Origin: Eopsaltria australis
Lineage: Eukaryota > Chordata > Aves > Passeriformes > Petroicidae
Reading direction: 5' to 3'
DNA length: 64,000 nucleotides
NCBI GenBank assembly: GCA_034509425.1
Contig: JAVTVJ010000012.1
Span: 12,311,001-12,375,000, forward strand
Positions 53,308 through 64,000 of the stretch are shown here, in pieces (positions within the stretch are counted from its first letter, which is position 1; every line of letters starts with the position of its first letter). The notes under the pieces were generated by a model. That model made no database searches. It was not told the DNA's origin and was given only the letters and a program-made list of their open reading frames with translations. The position numbers were made by a program, and so were the translations under genes.

Positions 53308-54186
53308 TGTTTTGGGCTGACCCTGACTGAATGCCAGGTGCCCACCAAAGCTGCTCTATCACTCTTCTCCTCAGCTGCATAGGGGAGAGAAAATATAAGG
53401 AAAGGCACATGGGTAGAGACAAGGGTGAGAGAGATCACTCACCAATTACCACCACAGGCAAAACACTCAACATGGGGAAATTAGTTTAATTTACTAAAGA
53501 TCAAATCTGGGTAGGGTAATGAAAAGCTAAATCTTAAAACACCTTCCTCCCATACCTCCTTTTTCCATGAGCTCAACTTCACTCCTGATTTCCTCTACTT
53601 CCTCTCCTGCCAGCATCAGAGGTGGATGAGGAATAGGTTTGTGGCTAGTTCATCACATATTATTTCTTGCACTCCTTTCACTCTTCCTTCTGCTTCCAGT
53701 GTGGGTCACTTCCAGGGGGTGCAGTCCTTTAGAAACAGGCTGCCCCAGCATGGGTCCCCTATGGGGTTACAGGTCCTGCCAGAAAATCTGCTCCAGTGCA
53801 GATGTCACACAGGGTGACAAAGGGACAACTTCCTCACCGTGGTCTTCACCCTGGGCTATAGGAGAATCTCTGCTCTGGCACCTGGATGTCCTCCTCTCCT
53901 TCTGCCTTCACTGATTTTGGAGTCAGCAAAGTTGTTTCTTTCTTATTCTCACTCCTTTCTCCCACTGCAATAGCTGCTGTGCATTTTTTCTCCCTTATCT
54001 AAACATGTCATCCCAGAGGTGTTACCACTGTTGCTGATGGGCTCAGCCTGGGCCAGGTGTGGGTCTGTCTTGCAGCCAACTGGTATTGGCTCTGTCACAC
54101 ATGAGGGAAGCTTCTGACAGCTTCTCACAGAAGCCACCCTTTACTAGACCTCTGGCTACCAAAACCTTGCCAAACAAAGCCATACA
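53308..54186 (-). mobile_element. Endogenous retrovirus solo LTR, 879 bp, with target duplication
   Basis: The element begins TGTTTTGGGC and ends CCATACA, giving the TG...CA ends of an LTR, and is flanked by the same 5 bases, GACAC, at 53303-53307 and 54187-54191. Five-base duplications are usual for ERVL-type (class III) elements and for some others. Characteristic internal blocks include 'gggctgaccctgactg', 'ggagagaaaatataagg', 'gatcactcaccaattacc' and 'ggggtgcagtcctttagaaa'. From memory it belongs to a repeat common in bird genomes, but I cannot name the family with certainty. Orientation is inferred as minus from an AGTAAA-type signal on that strand (53490-53495) about 180 bp from the 53308 edge. 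No gag, pol or env is present next to it, so this is the product of LTR-LTR recombination. Short open frames inside it (53626-53914, 53949-54137) are not genes. Confidence 0.88.
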
Positions 54187-54191
54187 GACAC

Positions 54192-57100
54192 ATATATACA
54201 TTTAACAATTAATGTTTCTTCCAAACTGATTTCTTTCCATTTATTCCAGGCTTTTTCAACTCCCATTTGCTTCTAATATGACAATGAATGGTCTCAGAAA
54301 ACTGACCTCCCAGATAAATATCCATTTATCAGTAGTATAATATATATGTAACAGTAGTATATTCATCAGATAAAATTAATGAGAAAATGTCTCTTAAATT
54401 TATGATAGCTGTAGATGGGAAAGATGGTCAGTCCTACAGGAATTTAACTCAGTTAACTATTGCCCAGATTCTGTTTATTTTCATTTTACATGTGAAAGAG
54501 GTAAATGACAATTCCTTGTATCAGAGCAGATGTGCAAATAGACAGTGTTCATTAGAAAGTGCTCAGATGCTTTGATATTGAGTAGCATGTAAAGGTATTT
54601 GTGCATTAATATTTGACTGTTACACTGACATTTAAGTTTATACGTCTGTGAAGTAATTCTGCCCATCTGCTTCACTCAACAAAGTCACATGTTTAGCAAG
54701 CTGGTCAGACTACTTGTAAAAGCATAGGTCAGAATCAAATAATAAGGCAGACCTATTTCTCAGCAATAATGTATAAACCCAATTATCTATGATGTGTTTT
54801 GTTATAACAGATGCAGATTATATTGTGTATCATTGAGCTTCAGTACACAGGGGAGATTTCTGCTATTGTTAACTGATTCTTGTATCCACTTCTTTCCAAC
54901 AATTCTTTTAAAAAGGGAAGATTATATTATTTAATCAATTATTAGGAGACTAGATCTTATTAAAGGAATATATAGAATTAGCACAATGACATCCTGATAT
55001 ATCATTTATGTTTCATCAGAGTAGGAATAATAACATGGAGAGAGAAATTTATTTTCTATGCAAAGGTAATGCAGCAATTAATTCTGTTTATCATATGTGC
55101 GGAAAACTTTGCAGCAGATATAGATATTCTCGAACTTAAGTTTTTAATTTTCTGGTACCACTGGAAAACAAAATCGTCAGCTACTTCCAATGCAAAGTCC
55201 TTACTAGAAAGTAAACCCTTCCCTGCAGGCATTTTCTCCCTCTGAACTGTGTTCCATTAATTAAAGGTAGCACAGGAAAAGCTCTATGTTGTCTGACTAA
55301 AGCTAAAAATCCTACAAACAAAAAGAGTGAGTGTGAAAGAAATGGAAAAATGGAAGTGTCTTAGCAATTTCCACTTAGTCTTTGGAAAGGTACTTTTGTT
55401 TCCTTCTTACACTGCTTACTCCTGCCAAGAAGAAAGGAAATGAATAAAGGGGTGCCCCATCAAGCACCCTGTGTGTGTGTAAGAATACACTGTAAATTTC
55501 AGAATTAATGCCAGTGAAAACACACACTTCAAAGAAAAGCAGAATTAATCAGCACCTTTGCACTAACAATTTCGATTCTTCATTTCCAACCTAAAAACCA
55601 CAACTGCTAAGTGCAGGTTTATATTTGAAGTGATCTCCAATGTAATGTTTTCTGACATATTTAAGACTAATACTAGTTTTGGCAGGTAAAATAATAACAG
55701 CTTTCAAAGGCAGTTGATATTTTAATTTAAGACCACCAGTCTGTGCTGTCTTTCATTGCAATAATTGTGTTTCTTCCCCTGTAGACCCCATGTATGCAAG
55801 CATGCCCAGTGTATGCCCAATATAATATCAGATTTTTGTTACAACAATTTGAAGAAAAGCCTGTTAATAGAGTGCATGGGTCACTGTGAAAATCTGCTGA
55901 TACTACTTAATTGATTTGGCCCTGAGTCAGGAGGGTTTTAAGTATATTTTTAGTTTTTCATTGTGCTTAAGCCTTGCTGATTTCTGGTAGTTAAATATTC
56001 ATGTTTAGATTGTTGACTTGAACGAGGGTACTCCCCTACAGCAAATCACTCTATTACAGTATTTCCATCTTTATTGTGGTTATGATTATTTTGTCAATAC
56101 ATTCTGAAATATAATTCCTGTTTTTAAAATTTGAAATCTTGGTGCAAATTTTGAAATACAATTTCAATGTAGAATTAAAAAGATAAATCATAATTTTACA
56201 GAAAAAATGTATGTTCCTGTTGCAAAAGTGAATTTTCTGGTTTGCCTAAGGGCTTGCATTGCACTGGGCAGAAACACATTCTATTAGAAATTCTCAAAAT
56301 TAACCACCGTGCACTTGAACATGACGTGTTCTACTACACTGAAAACTATAACTCATGTTAAGTGATTAGTTTAACATTATCTACCTCTGTGCACCAAAAG
56401 TCAACATTTTTACCTTGTGACATTTTTTAGATATCTTGCAGAGCCAAAACAGATTGAGAGCTGAAAGACTTTCTGAGTAAGACAGATAGAAAGGGTTCTA
56501 AAAGAAGAATTAACATTTATATCTTTATATCTTATGTATTTATATCTTATGCATCCTGTTCTGTTGAGTAGAACTTCTTAAACATATTCCACCTCTGAAC
56601 CTTGTTTTGGAAGTCTGTCTTTGAAAAAAATAAAAAAGTCAATTAGGATAGCAGCTACAGCTGAAGTAAACAGTCATTAGGGATGTAATGCCACTCTCTG
56701 TTCATCCAGCTTGAAAATACTGTTGTGTCTGCACTTCAGCATTTCAGTCTGATGCCTAATGACTTTTGTTCCCAGTTTCAGGGCCTCTAAAATATTGCTG
56801 AAAGCTGAAATCTTTCCTTTGTTTGAACTGCTAATTAGTTTTGTGTATATGGGATTTATGAAGTACCGAGTGTTTAAATCATATCTCAGATTAAATCTGC
56901 CTGGAAATGTTCTGCATTACAAAATAGATAAATAAAAGCAGCATCCTAAAAAATTCAGTTTGCCAATTACATGCATGCAGATCTTATAGATAAAATGAAT
57001 CTGCAAATCTTTTACTAAACAATTGCTGATTATCCCAGTCCTCTTGTTTTAATTGTATTTTCCTTGATTAAATCCTTTATCCAACCATGAATGGAGTCAT

Positions 57101-58689
57101 AGTTCTCACCAAGAAATAATGAAAACAACATGCAATGCCAAGGTTCCCCATCTCCCTGCTTGTTTTGCTGACAGACAAAGGTTTGTACAAATCTCACACA
57201 GCTTCTGTCACCTGATATCTGAGTTCATTGTCTAAGCAGGGGGAAAAATTATCTACTTAACAATAAAACTTGTATTTTCATCTTCCTTAGATTTTGTAGA
57301 CATTGTCTTATTAGGAATCCAGTCTGTCAGGAAAAACAAAGTCTATGCAAAGAAATTTTTATTGGTTCTGTGTTATGTTACAATACTTTTATTAGACGGT
57401 GACATTCCTAAGACAGCACCTGCTGTGTGGATTTGGGCTGTTAGCCAGAAAAGAAATAAAAAAGAAATGTGTGCTTTAAATCCAAGCGGCAATGGGCTTG
57501 CACTACTGTAACAAATACCCACATGCCTGAACAGTTGGAAAGTTGAGTGAATCACAGTTGTAAGCATTGGGGATAAATATATGTATAAGTGGCACTGTTA
57601 TCACCATAACTTTCAGAGCAACAAAGATATAAAATGTCTCTTCTACATCTGTTCTCCTTTCCCCTGTGAATATAACTATTGAATGATATTTTCTACCCAA
57701 TATGCATGGAAAGAGTGAACTTTTTCTTTCCTTCATCTGTGGATTTGTTAGCACACTCTGGCCCATTCCACTGCCAAAGCAACAGAATCTATAACAAGAA
57801 AAAAGTCAAAGTCAATTTTTCCCTGTAAATCTGGAACAGGTCTAGATTTAATGCTGTATGAATGTGGCCAGAGGCAGAATTATGTCTAGAAATATTTGTG
57901 GGTTTCCAGGGCTGCTCAAACTGTTCCCCATGTGTAAAAATTCACTCCCCAAAGCCAAAGGAGATTACAAATCCAAAACAAATGTTGTTCTCAGACATGA
58001 TACAAAAGATAATTTCTCATTTTTGAGTTCTGCTTTTGATATTCTGGAAGTGAAATCTGGATGAATGATCAAATCTAAAAGGCAATAAAAACAAAGCCGA
58101 ATGAAACAATAGACACACTAAACTAGAGGACTGTAAGCCTTTTTTTTCTACATCATTTCTGAATGTAGAATTTTCTTTCTGCATTTATACTGTGCATTGA
58201 TACAACTCCAGTCCCCTGCAATACAGGGCAGATGTCATAGAATTCCTTTTCATTGATCACAGGCATGTTGTTTTAGAAGGAAAATAAGACTGATCTGGTC
58301 CCTCATGCAGAGAACTTCTGCTTTAGAAACTAATATCTAGAAACAAGATTGTCATTGAAAAAGACTTTAAGTAATGGTCTGTCATTTTCTGGCATTTATC
58401 ACTTTCTCAAAAGAGCAATATATTGGCCTTTGAGACATCTGTCTGTTTAAGTTCACGGGTGTTGATTTTATGGGATTAGTCCAGACGATCATAACTTGTT
58501 CTGAAGCAAATGCAAATAATTTCTTAGACTTTTAATGGGAAATGGGTGAGACAGATCACATACTCTCTGTGTTATACTCCAGTGACAGATACAAGACAAA
58601 AGCAAAAATTTCTGTTTGAACAGCAGTACTTATTAGAAATCTATTATTATTGATGCAATTAGTTTGCCAACTGTCTCAGTGGTTTGGTC
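54192..58689. other. Gene-free AT-rich DNA, unassigned
   Basis: No gene or recognised element. A small tandem of 'tttatatctta' words occurs near 56517-56552. The stretch 56690-56960 is of high complexity with TAAT cores and might be conserved, but this cannot be judged here. Open frames are below 90 codons and have no recognisable content. Confidence 0.5.
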
Positions 58690-59270
58690 CTGTGCCTGGG
58701 TCAGGGCAATCCCACACACAAGTACAGGCTGGGAGGAGAATGGATGCAATGAGCCCTGGGAGGAAAGATATGAGGGTAATTGTGGATGAAAAACTGAATA
58801 TGACTCAGCAATGTGGACTTGCAGCTCAGAAAGCCAACCACATCCTGGGCTGCATCCAAAGCAGAGTGGCTGGCAGGTTGAGAGATTAATTCTACCCCTC
58901 TGCTCTGGTGAGACCCTACCTGAAGTGCTGCAAGCAGCTCCAGGGCCTCCATCACAAGAAAAATGTAGACCTGTTGGATCAAGTCCAGAGGAGAGCCACT
59001 GACTTGATCACAGGACTACAACACCTCTCCTATTAACACAGGATGAAAGAATAGGAGTGGTTGGGTTTGGTTTGTTTGGGTTTTTTTTTCCTTATTTGCC
59101 CAGAAAGATTGTGGATTTCCTATTTCCAGAGGTGTTCAAGATGAGATTGGATGGGGCTCTGAGCAACCTGGTCTAGTGGGAGGTGTCCCTGCCCATGGCA
59201 GGGAGGCTGGAAACAGATGATCTTTAAGGTCACTTCCAATCCTAAGCATTGTATGATTTTATGATTCTTT
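58690..59270 (+). mobile_element. CR1 LINE, 5'-truncated and internally deleted (plus orientation)
   Basis: It opens within the last part of CR1 ORF2. The frame 58650-58889 reads VIVDEKLNMTQQCGLAAQKA then NHILGCIQSRVAGR, matching the C-terminal end of CR1 reverse transcriptase as known from birds. The nucleotide match continues through 'tctgctctggtgagacccta' and 'gtccagaggagagcc'. After about 59045 the expected ~250 bp (end of ORF2 and start of the 3' UTR) are missing and replaced by a short T-rich stretch. The 3' end resumes at about 59095 ('ttgcccagaaagattgtgga') and runs through 'caacctggtctagtgggagg' and 'gatgatctttaaggtcactt' to the octamer tail 'gtatgattttatgattc'. Stops interrupt the frame, so it is inactive. 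Confidence 0.93.
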
Positions 59271-61210
59271 AACTCCCAAATATTCAAGAGAATTCCTACA
59301 CTGAGAATAACTCCAAACAAATTGGAACTCACTGAGAGGTCTATGTTTGGAAGGTATGGTTAAACCTTCCTTCATAAGAAGTGGTGTGAGGCTGGAGGAA
59401 CAGTGAAGGTATAAATTTTCATAATGCTAATTAGAAGAATATTATATAATTTGATGTAACTAAATTTCAGCCAAATGTGTCACCAGTGGAAAAATCCATT
59501 TGCCTGGAACTCTGTTGCAAACTGTTACTCATGTGGTGATACACATGCAGGAAATGCTAATGAAGAGTTTTCTGATATTCTCCCTTTTGAGTCCTGCTGG
59601 TGGGAAGGTATAATAATGTTAGATCAAAGGAGAGTTTTCAGTAACTTACAACTGGACTCGATCTTTTCTGCCTGTAACCTTCCTTCATAGACAGCTCTGC
59701 ATCTCTCTCACCTCATAAAAGTCTTCATGCACTGATTTACTTCCACTGTTCCACCTTCTTGTCATGTATTTTGAAAATAGGTGACAATACTATTGTCCAT
59801 ACACTTGACATATTATTTCAACTGCTTGGTATTAGTCCAAAATGTTTTCTTCCGAAACTGGATCAGATATGAGGGGGGTCTCAAGTTCCAAAATGTCTTC
59901 CTAAAAAGGAATGACTGAATGTCCTTGATTCAGTGTTGTTGATTCAGTCAGTGAAGACAATCAACTAAGATGTCATTTATGCTCATGAGCTCCTTTGTCT
60001 GCATAATAAGGTGAATATCAATATTGCTTCATTACTAAGTAAATAGAACATATTTCTATTTCTAAACATCAATAACACACAAAATATGTTCTCTGGGTAA
60101 CCTCTCTTTCAACTTATTTCTGTTTATGGATGTCTGTAAGTCACAGATTCCTTTCAGGAGACCCATTCCTGAAATATTTCAAGCTCTTGGGGAGGAGACA
60201 TGGATATCTTCTTTTTACTTTATTGACATGCTTTATGTTTTGGAGAAAAGACTTCCTCTTTGATCTGTGGATGAACTGTACAGCCCAACAGAGCAAAGAC
60301 TTTTATTCATGATTGGATCTTTTAGAGTTTCTTACCCATATTAATTGAGTAATTAAGACCTTCGTGATTGATAGCTCAGTACTTTATTTCACTGCACTCT
60401 TTTCTCACAAGTTTCCCATGCAAAGAACTTCTGCTGGGCGTGTTGAAGAATGTAGATGGGCATGTTGCCAATCAGTGATGGGCAAACTTTAAACAATTCA
60501 GAAGATGCTGTACTTCCCTGAACCTTGGACTTTCATTTGTGCCTAGGCACAACAACTCTTCTGTGCGTGTAGGAGGGTAGATTCTGCAAGGATGAACAAT
60601 GAAGAATTGGTCCTACTCAAGTTTTCCAGCTGAGCTCTGATAAAGGCTTCCCAATTAGACTCTACTGGAAGATTTCAGGCAGCTTTCAGGAAAGAGTCTT
60701 GTGAATGATGCAGTGTGTCAGGACCTGGCATGCCTCGAGATCACCTAAACTTTCTGAATCTTAGTCTGTCGTACCAGAAGAGAGGGTGATTGATTAGTGA
60801 TGTCCTATTTAGCATGGGAATATTAGGTTTGTTCTGGTTTTATCTACCTCTGTGAGCACAGAAAAATTAGAGACTTTGTAAAATATTAAGTATCATGCTT
60901 ATTTTTTATTCTGTCCTTGAATATTGTCCTTTTATGTTGGGATGACACTATCATAGAACAGTGAGCTCAGTGGTTCTTCACCATCAATGCAAATGGAGGC
61001 TATTATAAGAACATGTGAAAGAAGACAAATTCTCATAAGAATAAGAGAGCTGTGACAAGAATAACAGTTCTCATCCATTTTTAGCGAATTATATCCAACC
61101 TCTAATTCCTTCTAGATAAACCTTTAAAGTTCTACCTTGTTTTGTTTTGGGGGTTAGGGTTTTTTTTGTTGGTTGGATGTTGGGGGATTTTTTCTCTCTA
61201 GATGAGGTAA

Positions 61211-61253
<43 letters not shown>

Positions 61254-61483
61254 TTACTACGTATTAATATATAATATTATTATATTTTCATCAGGTATTT
61301 TTAATACATTTGAGAAAAATCCCATCAAATGTCACATTACTAATCCAAAAGTTTAAAATGCTGAAAGAAAGTTCTGCTGAGGCACTGCTGATAGGGCCTT
61401 TATTTCTGAAAAGTCCTGTTTGGATCAATTCTCTTGTTAACAGCAAGACTTTGCTCTCATTGCTCAGTGTTGCTTGATGCATT
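59271..61483. other. Gene-free AT-rich DNA, unassigned
   Basis: Nothing beyond short chance open frames and the (ATT)n array at 61209-61250. A single TTAGGG word at about 61154 is followed by a T run and is not a telomeric array. Confidence 0.55.
61209..61288. repeat. (ATT)n microsatellite with TA-rich flank
   Basis: About 13 uninterrupted ATT/TTA units (61210-61250) followed by irregular TATAATATTAT sequence to 61288. A 69-codon open frame with a run of leucines is simply a translation of this array. Confidence 0.93.
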
Positions 61484-61575
61484 TTCCCTGTCAACTCTAG
61501 GGGAATTGGAGCTAAGTAGATGATCTTTAAAGACCCTTTCCAAACCAAAGCAGCCTGCAATAATATGCAATAATG
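61484..61575 (+). mobile_element. CR1 LINE 3'-tail fragment
   Basis: The blocks 'ccctgtcaactctagggg', 'aattggagctaagtagatg' and 'atctttaaagaccctttcc' line up with the last ~70 bp of CR1 ('ccctgcccatggcagggg', 'ggttggaactagatg', 'atctttaaggtcccttcc'). They are followed by an eroded tail of repeated 'tgcaataat' words where the octamer tail should be. Only the extreme 3' end survives. Confidence 0.65.
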
Positions 61576-64000
61576 CACACAGGTTTGTATTTTTGGCCTC
61601 CGTTTCCTTCCTAGGCTGAGATTTTCTTTTTGACCACTTTATAGACAGGTATGTACATTGTTACAAGTTACATCACCTGAAGACCTTACCTTCAGTCACC
61701 CTTTTTACCTCAATTTCAAATGAGAAACAATATGTTCACTACTTTGGCAAGAGAGACTGTCACTGCATGTGCTTCTTTAAAAGGCAATACATTCACTGTA
61801 AACACATATTTTTCCTGTTTGACGCATTCCCAGTCTTTATGCTGTTTACTGCTGTATATTGTTAACCTCAAAAACAATGCATATGTATATGCAGATTGAG
61901 AGAAAATGAACACTTAGAAGTGTTGCATTCATCAACTTTCTTTGCATTTTGAGGGTTGTCTTTTGTTTTGCCCTTCAAGAGAAATTCTACATGCAGTGTT
62001 AAGTCGGTATGCTATAGATCTCAGGGTTAATTGCCATGAAAAGGTTGAGAAGTTGTACAGGAGGTCCCAGAGGCAAGGGCTGCTATGGTTCCTGGGGAGA
62101 ATATGCTTTCAGGAAAGAACATGAAGTCCTTGTTATAAGTGTAAGCTCACAGTTGCTCTCAAACATCTCTAGAGAAACCTTAAAACCAGGATATTTAGAC
62201 AACGTGCTGGATTTGTAAAGGTTAATTTCCCAGAGGAGGTCTGGGTCAAAAAAAAAAAAAAAATAAGTCCCAGGAAAAGCAAAAGGAAATCTTGTCAGCA
62301 AAACAATAGGGATATTCCATCAATGCATAAGCTCTTATGAATTAATTCTTCTGCAGTGGTGCTCAAAATCAACTTAATCTCATGCCAGAGCTTGACTGCT
62401 CTGAAATTCTAAGATTTTGAAGCATTTTTGAAGGTAAGATTCTAATCTTTCTTCAAAGAATGTAGCTTTAAAATAAAAATTACATAGATGTGTGGCTTTA
62501 GGCGTGGGCAGGGAGTGGAGGACTGATCTTTTGTTTGAAGTGTGTAGGAATTCTATTATCTTCATGAAGCACAACAGTCACACAGCATTTTTAGAAAGTA
62601 CAAAACTGTGAACAATTGTCACACATACATTCTTGTTCTGTTTCTTATCCTTTGTCCCCCTACAGCAGTTTTTTTCTTCTGTGAAAAATTTTAAATGAAA
62701 GATTTAAAAAAGAGGAATTTTTTCTTAAATAATGTTTTTTTTAAAGAAATTTTTCTCTTTCTCATTTTAAAAACTGCTTAGAATGAAATGTTGGATGTTG
62801 ACCCTAAAATTCATTTGTTCTGCTGCAGATCGGGAGTAATGTAATTGATATTTATGAAAACATCATACTAACAACAGAAAAATGCAACCTATGAAAGAAG
62901 CTTCTTATGTCACTCACTTTCTCTGACTTCTCCCACAGTCCTGTTCTCCAAAGAGGAGCAGGAGGGAGCTGTGAAGAACATCTTCCAATAGTCATTATCC
63001 TTTCCTGTTCTTCTCCAGTGATCTGTCACATGTCACGTCTTCCATCCTTAAAGGCATATGGTGGGTATTAGAGATGATTGCTACAGCATGCTGATCCTGG
63101 CCCTACATATCCTTGTTTGACACACTAGATTGTTGAATGACATTTACTTTGACAAAAAGAGTTGCATGTGCCTTTCATTTTCTGCTCTTTTTTTTTTTGT
63201 TGTTTCTGAATGCCAGGCAGTTTCCTAAATACAATAGAGAAACAGAGTTTCTCTTTGGTTTGTAACAGATTTTCACACTATTCAAAAATGAGATTAATCT
63301 TGTCTGTAAGATAAATGGGAAAAACTGGGTAAATGTCACCAAAACAACTGAATGGATTTCTTTGCTGTAAAGGGAATATGATTTCATCTGACCCCTGTAG
63401 TCTGGAATATTTAATAAATCAGTAGGTACTATTCAAATATATCCCCTGTGCTGTTGAATAAGATTTTGGGAACACTGACTATTTCAGTGAAATATTTCTA
63501 TGCACAAGACAAGCACAGAGTTAGACAAAAATTAGGATAAGCTATACCACATGAATTGGGCAGAGGGAAATAGAATATGTGCATATGGAAGAATTTAATG
63601 TGTCTGATGAATATCAGCTTTACTTCAGATTCAGTCTGTGATCTGTTACTGGCTTGACACACACTCTAGATCAGAAAAGAGGTACAGAGGTAACAGCAGA
63701 AAAATGATATAACAATTACTTATTTAAGATTCCGATTCTGATTTCTGTTTGGTTTTGTTTTATATTTATTTAATCTATCTCTGTTAATACAGAGTAAAAT
63801 ATCTGATAAATTTCTGTTATTGGAAAGAAAAGCAGGATAATTAGAGTTGAACAGCTGTAGTGCCTTGATATCTCTCTATATATGGATATATATAGGTGTG
63901 TATATATATACACATATATTCATCCTGGAACGGCTCTTCTACAACAACAAAGACTAGTGGTAATCAGAATGAGAAAATTTATCTTGGGTTATAAAGCAAA
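61576..64000. other. Gene-free AT-rich DNA to the window end
   Basis: No gene recognised. It contains a run of 16 A at 62248-62263 without an upstream poly(A) signal or recognisable processed transcript. A 60-codon frame at 62036-62218 ends before it, but I see nothing that identifies a processed pseudogene. Confidence 0.5.
63868..63920. repeat. (TA)n-type microsatellite
   Basis: TATA-rich dinucleotide sequence with TCTC, GGATA and GTGTG interruptions, almost symmetrical around 63890. Confidence 0.8.

Noticed and set aside
53626..53914. Two overlapping plus-strand frames of 63 and 91 codons
   Set aside because: Both lie entirely inside the solo LTR at 53308-54186, which does not encode protein in this orientation.
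61151..61163. GGGTTAGGGTTT, telomere-like
   Set aside because: Only one to two imperfect units followed by a plain T run. It is not an interstitial telomeric array.
61147..61356. Open frame with a poly-leucine run
   Set aside because: The leucines are the translation of the (ATT)n microsatellite at 61210-61250.
62036..62263. Open frame followed by a run of 16 A, resembling a processed pseudogene
   Set aside because: No AATAAA before the A run, no recognisable parent protein and no flanking target duplication seen.

Overview
This looks like about 64 kb of AT-rich, non-coding nuclear DNA from a bird. The avian call rests on its interspersed repeats. There are CR1 LINE pieces in both orientations with the typical CR1 3' end (an octamer tail like ATTCTATG and the block ending in 'agatgatctttaaggtc'). 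There are also two retroviral LTR-type repeats that resemble, from memory, families seen in songbird genomes. A passerine is likely but not proven. No search was run, so all family names come from recognition.

Layout. 1-5116: single-copy AT-rich DNA with some homeodomain-type TAATTA motifs and one strong inverted repeat. 5117-5660: a T-rich tract next to an old minus-strand CR1 piece. 5661-30469: no recognised gene, several simple repeats, and one exon-like segment (13556-13628). 30470-30575: a decayed MIR-like SINE. 30576-44714: no recognised gene, with a few splice-like signals. 44715-45380: a minus-strand CR1. 46866-47912: a plus-strand LTR with an internal degenerate tandem repeat. 53308-54186: a second solo LTR with TG...CA ends and a 5-bp target duplication. 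58690-59270: a plus-strand CR1 with an internal deletion. 61484-61575: a short CR1 tail. The rest is AT-rich DNA with microsatellites.

Genes. No open reading frame here could be assigned to a protein family, apart from a decayed C-terminal piece of CR1 reverse transcriptase. The longest open frame (185 codons, minus strand, 30043-30600) looks like chance plus antisense SINE. There are no operons, rRNA, tRNA, CRISPR arrays or bacterial-type features. The window best fits an intergenic desert or part of a very long intron. Three weak splice-like signals on the plus strand (13556-13628, 41996-42043, 42850/42851) are compatible with a long plus-strand gene but do not establish one.

I did not find an undescribed biological system. 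The best-supported observations are the repeat structures and their insertion signatures.
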